Shown here piece after piece: positions 26,530 through 38,094 of a stretch of 64,000 bases of DNA. The DNA lies in contig NZ_QAJR01000015.1 of the NCBI RefSeq assembly GCF_003852545.1, positions 109,282-173,281 of the forward strand, written 5' to 3'. Under the pieces are notes generated by a model. That model ran no database searches and was not told the origin of the DNA. It saw nothing but the letters and a program-made list of their open reading frames with translations. The DNA is from Acidovorax sp. FJL06 (lineage in GTDB: Bacteria > Pseudomonadota > Gammaproteobacteria > Burkholderiales > Burkholderiaceae_C). The stretch's first letter is position 1, and every line of letters begins with the position of its first letter. The position numbers were made by a program, and so were the translations under genes.

Positions 26530-27513
26530 ATGTCCCTGCCGCGCTCCCGCTTTGTCTCGTGTCTTCTGGCCAGTGCGTTCGTGCTGGCGGCGCCCGCCGT
26601 GTCCTGGGCGCAGGCCTATCCCGACCGGCCTGTGAAGCTTGTCGTTCCGTTTGCGCCCGGCGGCGCCACGGACATCCTGGGGCGCCTGCTGGCCACGGCC
26701 ATGGGCGAGCGGCTGGGCCAGCCGGTGGTGGTGGAAAACAGGCCCGGTGCCGGGACGGTGGTGGCCGCGTCGCTGGTGGCCAAGGCCCCGGCCGACGGCT
26801 ACACCCTGCTGCTGGGCGCCAACACCACGCTCACCATGAACCCCGCCATCCGCACCAACCTGCCCTACGACCCCGTTCGCAGCTTCACGCCCATCGGCAT
26901 GGTGGCCGACATGGGCCTGCTGCTGGTGGCCCACAACGAGGTGCAGGGCAGCACGCTCAAGGACATCGTGGCGCAGGCCAAGGCCGCGCCGGACAAGTTC
27001 TCGTACGGCTCCTACGGCACGGGCTCGTCGGTGCACTTTGGTGCCGAGATGCTCAAGGCCACCGCGGGCTTTCCGATGCTGCATGTGCCCTTCAACGGCA
27101 GCTCGCCCAACCTGACTGCGCTGATGGGCGGGCAGGTGCAGCTGGCGGTGGACACGGTGGTGGCCTCCACCCCGCTCATCAAGGCCGGCAAGATCAAGGC
27201 CATCGCCGTGCTGAGCCCGCAGCGCCTGGCGCTGCTGCCCAACGTGCCCACGGTGGCCGAGAGCGGCTACCCGGGCTTCGATATGGGCTCGTGGTTTGCG
27301 TTCGTCGCCCCTGCAGGCCTGCCGGCACCGGTGCACAAGAAGCTGGAGAAGGCCCTGGCCGACACCATGGCGTCCGCCGAATTCAAGAAGAAGCTGGTGG
27401 ACATCGGCATGACCCCGGCCTGGGGCAATGGCGATGCACTGCGCGCCCGCATCGAGCGCGAACTGCCGCTGATGCGCGCCGTGGCGGCGCGGGCGGACAT
27501 CCGCGTCGATTGA
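26530..27513 (+). CDS. Bug/TctC-family tripartite tricarboxylate-type binding protein
   Basis: This is a 327-residue periplasmic protein with a signal peptide ending near SWAQA. The hallmark N-terminal AYPDRPVKLVVPFAPGG, then VENRPGAG and a DGYTLL segment, define the Bug family. Bug proteins bind small carboxylates or amides and are greatly expanded in beta-proteobacteria. No TctA/TctB membrane subunits are adjacent, which is common. It is preceded by the amidase and likely shares its control. Confidence 0.92.
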   Translation: MSLPRSRFVSCLLASAFVLAAPAVSWAQAYPDRPVKLVVPFAPGGATDILGRLLATAMGERLGQPVVVENRPGAGTVVAASLVAKAPADGYTLLLGANTTLTMNPAIRTNLPYDPVRSFTPIGMVADMGLLLVAHNEVQGSTLKDIVAQAKAAPDKFSYGSYGTGSSVHFGAEMLKATAGFPMLHVPFNGSSPNLTALMGGQVQLAVDTVVASTPLIKAGKIKAIAVLSPQRLALLPNVPTVAESGYPGFDMGSWFAFVAPAGLPAPVHKKLEKALADTMASAEFKKKLVDIGMTPAWGNGDALRARIERELPLMRAVAARADIRVD

Positions 27514-27532
27514 TGGGCTGGCGGCGCGGGGG

Positions 27533-28009
27533 TCAGGCGGTGCGCTGCACCGCCAGGCACAGCCAGCACGGAAACGCGCCCGTGGCGGGGTTGACGGCGA
27601 AGTTCTCGTCGTAGACCTCCACGGCGGGCCGCGCTGCGGGCTCCCAGCCTGCGGGGATCTGCCCCGGGGCCATCATGCGGGCCCAGGCTGCACCGATCTC
27701 CGGGCCCGTGCCCACAAAGTACATGCAGGCATAGTCGCCGCCCGGAAAGTCCTGCACCAGTGCCTCGGTGCCCGTGCGCAGGCCCACGCCCACCTGCACG
27801 CAGGCGTCGTAGCGGCACTGCGCGGGCGGGGTGCAGGCGGGGTTGTCCAGGCTGATGCCATAGTACTTGGGGCGCGGCTCGCTCAGGCCATGGGCCGCGC
27901 ACCATTGGCCGAAGCGGTCCCACAGCTGCGTGAGCGAGGGGCCGTAGGGGCCGGTCTGGCGCATGTAGGCCAGGCGCATGCGGGGCAGTTGGCGGATTTC
28001 GAGGGGCAT
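27533..28009 (-). CDS. GyrI-like small-molecule-binding domain protein
   Basis: From the ATG complementary to 28007-28009 it has 158 residues, starting MPLEIRQLPRMRLAYMRQTGPYG, the pattern of GyrI/AraC effector-binding domains. It lacks any DNA-binding HTH, so it is a stand-alone binding domain, as in SbmC/GyrI. The ligand is unknown. It converges on the Bug-type gene and is divergent from the aminotransferase. Confidence 0.82.
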   Translation of the reverse strand: MPLEIRQLPRMRLAYMRQTGPYGPSLTQLWDRFGQWCAAHGLSEPRPKYYGISLDNPACTPPAQCRYDACVQVGVGLRTGTEALVQDFPGGDYACMYFVGTGPEIGAAWARMMAPGQIPAGWEPAARPAVEVYDENFAVNPATGAFPCWLCLAVQRTA

Positions 28010-28108
28010 GGGGGTCTTGCGGAGTGGCCTGGCAGTGTAGTCCGCAGGAAACCTGCTCGCCAATTGGCGACAATGCAGCATCTCTTTGCCAACCCCCCTG
28101 TCCACGCC

Positions 28109-29299
28109 ATGCAATTTGCCGACCGCCTGAACAACGTAGAAACCTCCGCCATCCGCGAGCTTTTCAAGCTGCTGGGCAAGCCCGGCATCATCAGTTTTGC
28201 GGGCGGCTTCCCGGACAGCGCGATGTTCGACGTGGAAGGCATCCGCGCGGCCAGCAACGCCGCCCTGGCCGAAGAACCCGGTGCGGCCCTGCAGTACGGC
28301 GCCACCGAGGGCTACAACCCGCTGCGCGAGCAACTGGCCGCCTTCATGGCATCCAAGGGCGCCACGGCAGTCGCGGCCGATAACCTTATCGTCACCACCG
28401 GCAGCCAGCAGGCGCTGGACCTGCTGGGCAAGACGCTCATCAGCCCCGGCGACAAGGTCATCGTGGAAGGCCCGACCTTCCTGGCCACCATCCAGTGCTT
28501 TCGCCTGTACGGCGCCGAGCTGATCAGCGCGCCCATCGACGGCAACGGCGTGAAGACCGATGAGCTGGAAAAGCTCATCGCTGAGCACAAGCCCAAGTTC
28601 GTCTACCTCATCCCCACCTTCGGCAACCCCAGCGGCGCCATGCTGAGCGCCGAGCGCCGCAAGGCCGTGCTGGAGATGGCCGTCAAGCACAACACCCTGA
28701 TCGTCGAGGACGACCCCTACGGCGACCTGTACTTTGGCGAGGCCCCACCCCCCAGCCTGCTCAATTTGTCGGCCAGCATGCCCGGCAGCCGCGAGCTGCT
28801 GGTGCACTGCGGCAGCCTGAGCAAGGTGCTCTCGCCCGGCCTGCGCGTGGGCTGGATGATCGCCCCGGCCGAGCTGCTGGCCAAGGCCACCATGTGCAAG
28901 CAGTTCAGCGATGCGCACACCAGCACCTTTGCGCAGGCCACGGCCGCGCAGTACCTCAAGGCCGGCCGCATGCCCGGCACGCTGGCCCATGTGCGCAAGG
29001 TGTACGCCGAGCGCGCCCAGGCCATGGGCGATGCGCTGCGCAAGGAACTGGGCGATGCCATCGAATTCGTGCAGCCCCAGGGCGGCCTGTTCGTGTGGGC
29101 GCGCCTGACCGGTGCGGGCGGCAAGGTGGCCGATGGCAATGTGCTGGCCAAACGTGCCATCGAGAAGGGTGTGGCGTTTGTGCCCGGCACGCCGTTCTTC
29201 TGCGCCAACCCCGATCACGCCACCTTCCGCCTGTCGTTTGCCACGGCCGATGTGGACAAGATCCGCGAAGGCGTGGCGCGCCTCGGGCAGGCGGTGTGA
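28109..29299 (+). CDS. PLP-dependent aminotransferase (class I/II, 2-aminoadipate-type)
   Basis: The ATG at 28109 gives 396 residues starting MQFADRLNNVETSAIRELFK, the common form in relatives; an in-frame ATG at 28073 would add twelve residues. Landmarks are ISFAGGFPD, the PLP-contacting IPTFGNPSG and VEDDPYGDLYF, and the Schiff-base lysine in GSLSKVLSPGLRVGW. It belongs to the group including LysN/2-aminoadipate transaminases and MocR C-termini, without an HTH. slyX starts at its stop codon. Confidence 0.9.
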   Translation: MQFADRLNNVETSAIRELFKLLGKPGIISFAGGFPDSAMFDVEGIRAASNAALAEEPGAALQYGATEGYNPLREQLAAFMASKGATAVAADNLIVTTGSQQALDLLGKTLISPGDKVIVEGPTFLATIQCFRLYGAELISAPIDGNGVKTDELEKLIAEHKPKFVYLIPTFGNPSGAMLSAERRKAVLEMAVKHNTLIVEDDPYGDLYFGEAPPPSLLNLSASMPGSRELLVHCGSLSKVLSPGLRVGWMIAPAELLAKATMCKQFSDAHTSTFAQATAAQYLKAGRMPGTLAHVRKVYAERAQAMGDALRKELGDAIEFVQPQGGLFVWARLTGAGGKVADGNVLAKRAIEKGVAFVPGTPFFCANPDHATFRLSFATADVDKIREGVARLGQAV

Positions 29300-29523
29300 T
29301 GGACGACGCCCAGCAGCAGATCATCGAGCGGCTGGAAAGCCTGGAGATCAAGGCCAGCTTCACCGAAGACCTGCTGGACCAGCTCAATATGACCATCTAC
29401 CGCCAGCAGGAGTTGATCGACCGGCTTGCGCAGGACGTCATCCAGCTGCGCCGGCAGGTGCCTGAAGGTGGCGGCATGGCCGCGCCGCGCAATCTGCGCG
29501 ACGAGCTGCCGCCGCACTACTGA
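29299..29523 (+). CDS. slyX: SlyX family protein
   Basis: This 74-residue, coiled-coil-rich protein (ERLESLEIKASFTEDLLDQLN, read in parts) ends in the family's PPHY motif. Its ATG shares a base with the aminotransferase stop (TGATG). SlyX function is unknown. Confidence 0.9.
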   Translation: MDDAQQQIIERLESLEIKASFTEDLLDQLNMTIYRQQELIDRLAQDVIQLRRQVPEGGGMAAPRNLRDELPPHY

Positions 29524-29576
29524 TCCGGCGCGCACGCCTCACGCGGGTTCTTGCCATCGCTCGCCACCACCCACCC

Positions 29577-29642
29577 CCGTTCGGGTTGGCTTGCCGACGC
29601 CTTGCGCGGCGCTTCGATTGGCTCAGCGTGAACGGTTTTTTT
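29577..29642 (+). terminator. Long hairpin with T-run (family C repeat, copy 2)
   Basis: CCGTTC (29577-29582) pairs with GAACGG (29630-29635), followed by seven Ts. The interior is an imperfect palindrome resembling 15065-15116 (CGTTCGGG, GCGCGGCGCTT and GGCTCAG blocks). It ends the aminotransferase-slyX unit, facing the convergent TetR gene. Confidence 0.65.
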
Positions 29643-29658
29643 GTTGGATCGGGCGGTA

Positions 29659-30291
29659 TCAGACCCGCACAGCCCGCCACGCCGCATCTGCCAATTCAGC
29701 GCGGTACGTAGTGGGCGAGGGCAGGCCGTCCGGGCCTGCATTGCCCGACAGCCACGCCCGGCAGTAGCTCTGCACCGGGCCCATTACCAGCGAGGGCATC
29801 AGCTCGCAGGGCAGATCGCGCACTGCGCCGGCGCGGCGGTGGGGCTCGAACCAGGCCACCAGCGCCTGGTTGCGGCGGCGGGCGGCATCGGCCAGGTCGG
29901 GCGTGCGCGGGCCCGCAGCCACGGCGCCCCGCGCCTGGAACAAGAAGCGCGCCCGCTCGGGCTGCGCCACCACCCAGTCCAGATAACCCGTGACCAGCGC
30001 CCGCACGCCCGCCTCCACGCCCAGGGCGGCGTCCAGTTGCGCCTGCACGGCGCGCGACTGGTCGTGAAAGATGTCGAAGAACAGCGCGGCCACGATGCCG
30101 TCGCGGTTGCCGAAGTGGTGGTAAATGCTGCCCACGCTCGCGCCGCAGTGCGCACGCACGCCGTCAATGCTGACGGCGTCGACTCCGCCGTCGGCCGCGC
30201 AGGCGAGGGCGGCGTTCAGGATCTCCTGGCGCCGGTCGGGTGCGGGCTCGGCGGGGGCGGTGGTCAGGGTCGGGGGCGTGCGGCTTGCCAT
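29659..30291 (-). CDS. TetR-family transcriptional regulator
   Basis: The 210-residue protein has the HTH region RRQEILNAALACAADGG to SVGSIYHHFGNRDGI near residues 20-66, followed by a helical ligand-binding domain. It is divergent from the flavoenzyme gene at 30349 with 57 bp between them, containing a tandem TTCTAGAA palindrome, so it probably represses both. Confidence 0.92.
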   Translation of the reverse strand: MASRTPPTLTTAPAEPAPDRRQEILNAALACAADGGVDAVSIDGVRAHCGASVGSIYHHFGNRDGIVAALFFDIFHDQSRAVQAQLDAALGVEAGVRALVTGYLDWVVAQPERARFLFQARGAVAAGPRTPDLADAARRRNQALVAWFEPHRRAGAVRDLPCELMPSLVMGPVQSYCRAWLSGNAGPDGLPSPTTYRAELADAAWRAVRV

Positions 30292-30300
30292 GGGGTGTGA

Positions 30301-32454
<2,154 letters not shown>

Positions 32455-32483
32455 TTCGGTCTGACGCCGGATATGGAGTAAAA

Positions 32484-32533
32484 ATGGCTCTAGCGCTTGA
32501 TGGATAAGCGCTAAAAGCTCTTATTTTGATAGT
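32484..32533. repeat. Dispersed palindromic repeat, family A, intergenic copy
   Basis: The perfect stem TAGCGCTT (32491-32498) and AAGCGCTA (32506-32513) encloses gatggat, followed by TTATTTTGATAG. It separates the convergent flavoenzyme and exonuclease genes and reaches into the end of the latter. Confidence 0.75.
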
Positions 32534-33195
32534 GGATGGGTTGACGGCGCCGTGCCGTGCAGCGCATGGAACACGCGCAGCGCTGCCCAGGCGTCGTTGG
32601 CGGCATAGACCAGCTGGGCCTCGGTGAGCCTTTCGTTGGACCAGTTGGAGGTGGCGGCCTTCTTGGACTTGATGAAGCGCCGGTTGAACAGCACGGCCAC
32701 CGCGCCTTTCACGCCCATGTCCTTGCGGTAGCCCCGCTGGCGGAACACGGTGTTCAGCTCCAGCACGTCGCTGGGCTGCACCCCCAGCTTGGACTCAATG
32801 CGCTTGGTGTCGTCACCCAGGCCAAAACCCGCCTTGGTCACGCCGCGCAGCGCCAACAGCTCGGCCACGCGCGCGCGGCAGCCGGCGTCGTGCAGCTGGA
32901 AGACCCAGGCGTGGTCCAGGGTGGCCAGTTGCACGATGTGGGGGCCGTCCGACACCTCGCCCTGCACAAAGGTGGGCTTGGATTCGGTGTCAAAGCCCCA
33001 GGCGGTGGCGGCCGCGAGCGCGGCGCAGGCCTGGTCGGCCTGTGCGGGAGTGCTGACCAGCGCGATGCGGTCGGTGCCCAGGCGTTCAAAGGGTTCCAGC
33101 AGTGCAATCTGGTCCTTGTCGGGGGTGGGGTGGTGGGCGGTGCGTGCCGGTGGGCGCGCGCGCCGGGGTGGGGGAGAGGCCGTCATGCCGGGCAT
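32521..33195 (-). CDS. RNase D-like 3'-5' exonuclease domain protein
   Basis: The 224-residue protein has a DEDDy-type exonuclease domain: WGFDTESKP (motif I Asp-Glu), GFGLGDDTKRI (motif II) and LVYAANDAWAALRV (motif III Tyr and Asp). There is no HRDC domain, so it is a stand-alone nuclease rather than full RNase D. An alternative start is the ATG three codons downstream. The first 30 residues are basic and Pro-rich. Confidence 0.85.
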   Translation of the reverse strand: MPGMTASPPPRRARPPARTAHHPTPDKDQIALLEPFERLGTDRIALVSTPAQADQACAALAAATAWGFDTESKPTFVQGEVSDGPHIVQLATLDHAWVFQLHDAGCRARVAELLALRGVTKAGFGLGDDTKRIESKLGVQPSDVLELNTVFRQRGYRKDMGVKGAVAVLFNRRFIKSKKAATSNWSNERLTEAQLVYAANDAWAALRVFHALHGTAPSTHPLSK

Positions 33196-33234
33196 TGTGC
33201 CGCGTGCCTTGCCTGGGCCCTGGGTTTGAAGGCC

Positions 33235-34812
33235 TCAGCGCAAGCCGCTTTTGCGCAGGCGGGGCGCTTCGCCCAGGTGGGACAAGGCCGCTTCGCAGGC
33301 GGCCACCGTCTGCGCCCGGCGTGCGGCCAGCCAGCCCAGGCCAAACCAGGCCCCGGGGGCGTTGGTGGCGGCCGCCAGGTTGCCATACCGCACCTGGGCC
33401 ACGCGCTCATCGCTCAGTTGGCCCAGGGCCGACAGGGCGGGCTGCAGGCTGTCCAGGAAGGGGGCGCTTTGGGCATCCAGCGCCGGTGCCACGAATTCGG
33501 TGAGGTAGCGCAGGCGCTTGAGGCGCTTGCGCAGGCGGTGCTGCTCTGGCACGGGCAGGGCGGCAAAGCCCTGTGCGCCTTCGTGCACCTGGGCATGCAG
33601 GTGCCGCAGGCGCTTTTGCAGCAGGCGGCGGGTGTCCTTGGCGTCCAAGGGGGGCGCATCGTCTGCTGCGGTGTCGCTGCCATGGCCTGGGGCGGTGAAG
33701 GCCATCAGGCCGATCAGGGCCGTCTGGAATGCGGCCGTGCACAGCAGGCCTGCCACCGCCGGGTCCACGGCATCGGAGGCTGTTGCGGGCCTGCCATCGT
33801 CCGTGTCCCCTAGCGCCGGTGCGCCGGCGGTGTGCAGCTGGGCACTGATGGAGCGCAGCACCAGGCCCTGGTCGCGCCATTGGCCCAGGCGCTGGAACAC
33901 CGCGACCAGCGGCGGCTCCCAGGCCGGGTCGAACCGGCCGGGGGCCAGCGGCGCCAGCTCGCGCAGGGCGGTGCGCAGGCGGCGGATGCCGATGCGCAGC
34001 TGGTGCACATGTTCTTCGGTGCCCGTGCCTTCCGCGATCTCGCTGGCATTGCCCAGCACCTGCTGCAGGCAATGGGCGACCACGGCCCGCTGCAGGGCCG
34101 GGCCCTGCAGAAAGTGTTTGTTGCGGGTGCGGCCGGCGCCAGCGTCCATGGCCCCGGCCCGGATGGCGGGCCGGGCCCACTGCGCGGCCAGCAGCCGTTC
34201 GCCGCGCTCGGCCTTGGACACCGTGCTGAGATACAGCCCGTGCCGCGTGGCCCAGCGGGTGGCCAGGGCGGCGAGCCCCGCCACGGGCCCGGTGGTGAGT
34301 TCCAGCTCCAGCTCGCAGATGCGGGCTTCCTTTTGCTGCGGTGTGCCCCGGTGGGCCACCACCCGCCCGGTGTCCAGGGCCAGCTCGACCACGCCGCCGG
34401 GGACGGCGATGTCCCGCGTCACGCGGTCCATCTCGGTGCCATAGGTTTCTGCCAGGGGCCCTTGGGCCGTTTGCAGGGCCGCCAGCAGCCGGGCGCCGGC
34501 CACCGAGCCCGCATGCAGCTCGGGGCGGGGCGCGGGGCTGGAGGGGGCCTGGTCCAGAACCACGTTGTGTTCTTCACGGTCCAGGGGGCCATCGCCCAGG
34601 GCCTTGACGGTCTGCACCCACTGCTCGCCCTCGCGGCGCAGCCGCAAGGCGATGCCCCGGGACGACAGGGCCGCGTCGGGGGTGTCGAAATAGCGTGCCT
34701 CCATGCGGACCAATGCCCAGGCGCCCCGGCGCACGGCCGCCTGCACGGCGGCCAGCCGGTCGGGGGGAATGCAGAACTTGAATTCGATTTCCATGGGGGT
34801 CTTGCCTGCCAT
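33235..34812 (-). CDS. CYTH-CHAD domain inorganic triphosphatase
   Basis: The 525-residue protein starts with the CYTH tunnel signature ExExK (Glu8, Glu10, Lys12); an ATG at codon 7 is an alternative start. The CYTH domain runs to about residue 205. A CHAD domain follows with the paired basic helices HQLRIGIRRLRTAL and HRLRKRLKRLRYL. CYTH proteins hydrolyse triphosphate or related compounds, and CHAD domains bind polyphosphate. It is encoded 106 bp downstream of pstS on the same strand, hinting at joint phosphate or polyphosphate handling. Confidence 0.92.
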   Translation of the reverse strand: MAGKTPMEIEFKFCIPPDRLAAVQAAVRRGAWALVRMEARYFDTPDAALSSRGIALRLRREGEQWVQTVKALGDGPLDREEHNVVLDQAPSSPAPRPELHAGSVAGARLLAALQTAQGPLAETYGTEMDRVTRDIAVPGGVVELALDTGRVVAHRGTPQQKEARICELELELTTGPVAGLAALATRWATRHGLYLSTVSKAERGERLLAAQWARPAIRAGAMDAGAGRTRNKHFLQGPALQRAVVAHCLQQVLGNASEIAEGTGTEEHVHQLRIGIRRLRTALRELAPLAPGRFDPAWEPPLVAVFQRLGQWRDQGLVLRSISAQLHTAGAPALGDTDDGRPATASDAVDPAVAGLLCTAAFQTALIGLMAFTAPGHGSDTAADDAPPLDAKDTRRLLQKRLRHLHAQVHEGAQGFAALPVPEQHRLRKRLKRLRYLTEFVAPALDAQSAPFLDSLQPALSALGQLSDERVAQVRYGNLAAATNAPGAWFGLGWLAARRAQTVAACEAALSHLGEAPRLRKSGLR

Positions 34813-34845
34813 CCTTCAGGCTGAGGGGGTTTTTTGAACGAACAC

Positions 34846-34865
34846 GGCCCTTCAGATAAAGGGCC
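34846..34865. terminator. Stem-loop between pstS and the CYTH-CHAD gene
   Basis: GGCCCTT (34846-34852) and AAGGGCC (34859-34865) form a perfect 7-bp stem with a 6-nt loop. No clear T-run follows on the transcribed strand, so it may only attenuate or stabilise the message. Confidence 0.4.
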
Positions 34866-34918
34866 GGTCGGGTTTCAAAATAATCGGATCGGTGAATAAA
34901 AAATATGCAGGAAAAAAA

Positions 34919-36001
34919 TCAGGGCTGCAGGGGAGCCGATGAAGAAATCAAACTCATGCCCAGCGGTGTGCCATTTTGATCGCGGATGGAGGTAATCACC
35001 CGGAATGCCGATGCTTGCACCCGGTCGGGCAGGCGCACGAAATTGTTCTCATGGACCAGGGTGTCGCCATTGACAAACGACCAGATAATGAATTTGAGGG
35101 CCTGCGTGGTCTGCTCGGTGTTCTGGGTGACCTTGGGGAACACCACAAATGTGCCCATGGTAATGGGCCACACGGCTCTGCCGGGTTTCTGCGTCAGCGT
35201 GTTGTTGAAGGCGCCGGTGGCCGGCCATTCGCTGTTGGCCAGTGCGGATTTGAAGGCATCGATGGAGGGCTTCACGAAAACACCGTCGGCATTCTTCATT
35301 TGCACTGCCGCCAGCCCGTATTCGGCCACGTAGCCGAAATCCACATAGCCGATGGCGCCCACCGTGTCGCGCACGCCCTTGGCCACGCCGTCGCTGCCCT
35401 TGAATGCCAGCACCCCTTGCGGCCACTGGATGCTGGTCTTGGTGCCGTAGGTGGCCTTCCACTTGGGGCTGACCTTGCCCAGGTAGTCCGCAAAGTTGTA
35501 GGTGGTGCCCGAGCCGTCGGCGCGCACCACCACCTTGATGGGCAGGTCGGGCAGCGGGGCGTCGGGGTTCAGGGCGGTGATCTCGGGGGCGTTCCAGCGG
35601 CCGATCTCGCCCATGAAGATGCGGCTCAGCACCTCGCCCGTCAGGCGCAGCTGTGCGTTTTGCACCTTGGGCAGGTTGACGATGGGGCTGATGCCGGTGA
35701 TGGCCACGGGCAGGGCGAGCAGGCCGTTGTCGATCAGGTCCTTGTCGGAGGGGTAGACATCGGTGGCGCCGAACCCCACGGCCTGCTGCTGGATTTTTTT
35801 CATGCCGGCGCTGGATCCGATCGAGTCGTAGTCCACGCGAGTGCCCGTGGCCTTGGCATAGGCCTTGGCCCAGCTGCGGTAGATGGGGGCAGCGGCAGAG
35901 GAGCCTGCGCCGGTCACGGCCTGCGTGCTGGCCTGTGCACTGGCTTCACCAGCCAGCAGGAAGGTCCAGGACAGTACAAAGAGGGTGTAGATATATTTCA
36001 T
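34919..36001 (-). CDS. pstS: Phosphate ABC transporter substrate-binding protein
   Basis: This is a 360-residue periplasmic protein with a signal peptide (LFVLSWTFLLAGEASAQA). The phosphate-binding elements are VTGAGSSAAAPIY, IGSSAG and VVRADGSGTTYNF. PstS delivers phosphate to PstCAB, but no pstC, pstA, pstB or phoU is adjacent, so this is an orphan copy. A weak Pho-box-like repeat lies about 165 bp upstream at 36163-36180. Confidence 0.93.
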   Translation of the reverse strand: MKYIYTLFVLSWTFLLAGEASAQASTQAVTGAGSSAAAPIYRSWAKAYAKATGTRVDYDSIGSSAGMKKIQQQAVGFGATDVYPSDKDLIDNGLLALPVAITGISPIVNLPKVQNAQLRLTGEVLSRIFMGEIGRWNAPEITALNPDAPLPDLPIKVVVRADGSGTTYNFADYLGKVSPKWKATYGTKTSIQWPQGVLAFKGSDGVAKGVRDTVGAIGYVDFGYVAEYGLAAVQMKNADGVFVKPSIDAFKSALANSEWPATGAFNNTLTQKPGRAVWPITMGTFVVFPKVTQNTEQTTQALKFIIWSFVNGDTLVHENNFVRLPDRVQASAFRVITSIRDQNGTPLGMSLISSSAPLQP

Positions 36002-36162
36002 GGATTTTTCTGTTATTTGTTGGAATGGTGTTTGTATTTATTGAAATATTGCAGTCTCTCGTCCGGCATCGCGGGTATGCCGCTGCGCCTGGAGCGCGGC
36101 AAGCTTATCAAAAAAAGAATATGCCATTGGGATGGGCTTGGGGCAGAAATGTCTTTGCCGCC

Positions 36163-36180
36163 GCGTCATGGTTTTGTCAT
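36163..36180. promoter_or_regulatory. Weak Pho-box-like direct repeat
   Basis: gcGTCAT and tTGTCAT start 11 bp apart, matching the CTGTCAT-N4-CTGTCAT layout of PhoB sites. The orientation is that of the forward strand (toward the chemoreceptor gene), not of pstS. The rest of the 343-bp gap 36002-36344 is AT-rich next to pstS; I see nothing else in it. Confidence 0.25.
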
Positions 36181-36344
36181 TTGAAACAAATAGTATCTTT
36201 TTGCTGATGGCCGCTACCGTGGCTGCAGACCGCTGGCGAAAAGGGGCGCGGGCACGACCAGGCCCTGGCGTTTTGCCATCCTTGCGAAAAGGTGATGGTG
36301 GCGCCCTTGCCGGGCCGCCGCCGGACCATTGACGAGAGTTTCAG

Positions 36345-38033
36345 ATGCTTCAAAAGATAAAAATTGGCACCCGACTGGCCCTGGCGTTCGCCGTGCTGCT
36401 GCTGCTGATCTCGGCGCTGGCCGCGGGCGGCATCAGCGGCGCCAAGCGCCTGACCGAGCGCAGTGCCGCGCTGTATGGCGACCGCACGGTGCCGCTGGGC
36501 GTGTTGGCGGAGATCAGCCACCTCACCCAGCGCAACCGGGTCCTGGTCATGGACATGCTGATGGACCCGGGCACCAGCAACCTGCAGGCCAGCCACCAGG
36601 AGCTGGAGGCCAATGTCGAGCGCATCCGCGCCCTGTGGGAGGGCTACGTGGCCAAGCCCATGCCCGCGCAGGAGCAAGCCCTGGCTCAGGCCTTTGCCGA
36701 CGCCAACACCCACTACCTGGACAAGGGGCTGCTGCCCGCCGCGCAGGCGCTGGTGTCCGGCAAGTACGACGATGGCTCGGAGCTGTACATCACCCAGATC
36801 CGTCCCAACGCCGCGAAGGTGCAGGCGGCGGTCGAACAGTTGGTGGCCCTGCAGATCCAGGTGGCTGAAGAGGAGTTTGGCGCCGCCAGGGCCATGAGTG
36901 AAAGCATCCATGTGTGGATGCTGGCGGCTACTGCGCTGGCATTGCTGGTGGGGGCGGCGATGGCCCTGGTCATCACGCGGTCCATCTCGCGCCCGCTGCG
37001 CCAGGCCGTGGCGCTGGCCCGCACCGTGGCGGGGGGCGACCTGAGCGCCCAGATCGTGGTGCACGGCACCGATGAAACCGCCGAACTGCTGGGCGCCCTG
37101 CGGGAGATGAACCAGCAGCTGGTGCGTGTCATCACCGAGGTGCGCGACAGCACCGAAACCGTGGCGCAGGACGCCGTGCTCATGGCCGGTGGCGCGGAGG
37201 ACCTGGCACGCCGCACGGAGGTGCAGGCCTCCAACCTGCAGGAGACGGCCGCGTCGATGGAGCAGCTTGCCATCACCGTGCAGCACAACACCGACAACGC
37301 CCACCGGGCCACACAGCTGGCGCAGGAGGCCAGCAAGGTGGCCAACGAGGGCGGCAGCGCGATGCGCGAGGTGGTGGCCACCATGCAGGAGATCCACCTG
37401 CAGTCGCAGAAGATCACCGACATCATCAAGGTGATGGACGACATCGCCTTCCAGACCAACCTGCTGGCCCTCAATGCGGCGGTGGAGGCGGCCCGCGCGG
37501 GCGAGCAGGGGCGCGGGTTTGCCGTGGTGGCGGGGGAGGTGCGGGGCCTGTCCCAGCGCAGCAGCACTGCGGCGCGCGAGATCCGGGGCCTGATCGCGGC
37601 CAGCGTGCAGGGCGTGGGCCGGGGCTCGGCGCTGGTGGGCCAGGCCGGCGAGCGCGTGGCCAACACCGTGCAGCATGTCAACCAGGTCCTGGCGCTCATC
37701 CACGAGATCAAGGACGCGGGCCAGGAGCAGGCCCGGGGCATCGCCCAGATCGGCGAGGCCGTGCGGCAGCTCGATGCCGCCACGCAGCAGAACGCGGCCC
37801 TGGTGGACGACAGCTCGTCGGCCTCCACCGGCGTGAAGAACCAGGTCCGCCGCCTGCTGGAGGTGATCCACCAGTTCCGGCTGGCGCCCGGCGGCACGGG
37901 CCCGGCCGGGGATGCCCTGGAAGGCCCCCACCGGGGTGGGCTGCCACTGGCGGCCGGGCAGAAAGCCCAGGCCGCGCTGCCCGCCGGGGCGGCACTGCGC
38001 CCGCAGCTGTCCATGGCTGCGCGCCAGGCATAG
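36345..38033 (+). CDS. Methyl-accepting chemotaxis protein
   Basis: The 562-residue receptor has a first membrane helix at residues 12-32, a four-helix-bundle-like periplasmic sensor, and a second helix near 190-210 ([19 protein letters not shown]). A HAMP domain and a signalling domain follow, the latter with the conserved hairpin tip [19 protein letters not shown]. No CheR-tethering pentapeptide is seen at the C-terminus, which is Pro/Ala-rich. The ligand is unknown; the neighbouring pstS makes a phosphate link conceivable but unsupported. Confidence 0.95.
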   Translation: MLQKIKIGTRLALAFAVLLLLISALAAGGISGAKRLTERSAALYGDRTVPLGVLAEISHLTQRNRVLVMDMLMDPGTSNLQASHQELEANVERIRALWEGYVAKPMPAQEQALAQAFADANTHYLDKGLLPAAQALVSGKYDDGSELYITQIRPNAAKVQAAVEQLVALQIQVAEEEFGAARAMSESIHVWMLAATALALLVGAAMALVITRSISRPLRQAVALARTVAGGDLSAQIVVHGTDETAELLGALREMNQQLVRVITEVRDSTETVAQDAVLMAGGAEDLARRTEVQASNLQETAASMEQLAITVQHNTDNAHRATQLAQEASKVANEGGSAMREVVATMQEIHLQSQKITDIIKVMDDIAFQTNLLALNAAVEAARAGEQGRGFAVVAGEVRGLSQRSSTAAREIRGLIAASVQGVGRGSALVGQAGERVANTVQHVNQVLALIHEIKDAGQEQARGIAQIGEAVRQLDAATQQNAALVDDSSSASTGVKNQVRRLLEVIHQFRLAPGGTGPAGDALEGPHRGGLPLAAGQKAQAALPAGAALRPQLSMAARQA

Positions 38034-38094
38034 GCGTGCGGGCACTCTCTGTGGCATCGCACCGGTGGGCCGGTAGCGCGGTAGCACGGTGGCC

